Origin: an uncultured Subdoligranulum sp.
GTDB lineage: Bacteria > Bacillota > Clostridia > Oscillospirales > Ruminococcaceae
Reading direction: 5' to 3'
Assembly (NCBI GenBank): GCA_900545545.1
Contig: UQZO01000026.1
Span: 1-21,235 of the forward strand
Length of the DNA stretch: 21,235 bases
A model generated the notes under the pieces. The model made no database searches. It was given only the letters and a program-made list of their open reading frames with translations, and was not told where the DNA came from. The translations under genes and the position numbers were made by a program. This document shows, one piece after another, positions 21,189-21,235 of the stretch. How positions within the stretch are numbered: position 1 is the first letter of the stretch; the number at the start of each line of letters is the position of its first letter.

Positions 21189-21235
21189 AACTGTGACGGA
21201 CAGGAAAATACAATGAACCAGCGCCGGAAATTGTG

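Overview
The window is G+C-rich (hand-counted lines of the rnf and kinase genes are about 65% G+C). It has strong AGGAGG-type ribosome binding sites, tightly overlapping operons, lipoprotein signal peptides, an LplABC-type sugar transporter with a LacI regulator, and an anaerobe-type Rnf/flavin electron-transfer locus. This fits a G+C-rich anaerobic Firmicute of the gut Oscillospiraceae type (Faecalibacterium/Gemmiger/Subdoligranulum-like). That placement is inference; the window has no rRNA or other taxonomic marker.

Layout. (1) 106-1717: an ABC-2 exporter pair (ATPase and permease). (2) 1849-2784: an orphan coiled-coil protein with its own promoter and terminator. (3) 2878-4593: an abnormal two-component region. 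The C-terminal third of an OmpR-type response regulator (minus strand) abuts, head to head, a sensor histidine kinase that has lost its N-terminus (plus strand). Both 5' ends are missing at about 3283-3300. (4) 4747-11995: a long plus-strand operon-like run: cytidylate kinase-like protein, NusG-domain-II membrane protein, Gx transporter family protein, DUF1622 protein, duplicated-domain lipoprotein, ApbE flavin transferase lipoprotein, RnfC, RnfD, RnfG and an unknown small membrane protein. It ends at a terminator shared with the converging operon. (5) 12092-18324, minus strand: a fructoside-utilisation operon transcribed as permease, permease, binding lipoprotein, GH32 fructosidase, fructokinase, driven by a TTGACA-N17-TATAGT promoter. 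A divergent LacI-family regulator (18577-19614) probably controls it through repeated operator-like sites. (6) 19615-21235: a disturbed end. A Gfo/Idh/MocA-type oxidoreductase gene starts with a good promoter and RBS but is cut after about 26 codons by an AT-rich segment (about 33% G+C in a counted line). That segment carries one unrecognised gene, followed by the 3' part of a tRNA-Arg(CCG) on the minus strand, broken exactly at the anticodon loop, which looks like an integration (att) scar.

How the genes work together. The centrepiece is the redox locus. NusG-II plus Gx-type proteins, an ApbE-type flavin transferase and a surface lipoprotein are the gene types I associate with flavin-based extracellular electron transfer in Gram-positives. 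Here they sit with RnfC, RnfD and RnfG but without rnfE, rnfA or rnfB. One reading is a NADH-fed trans-membrane flavin chain (RnfC to RnfD to RnfG to lipoprotein) in which ApbE attaches the FMN. The sugar operon imports fructosides, hydrolyses them in the cytosol and phosphorylates the released fructose.
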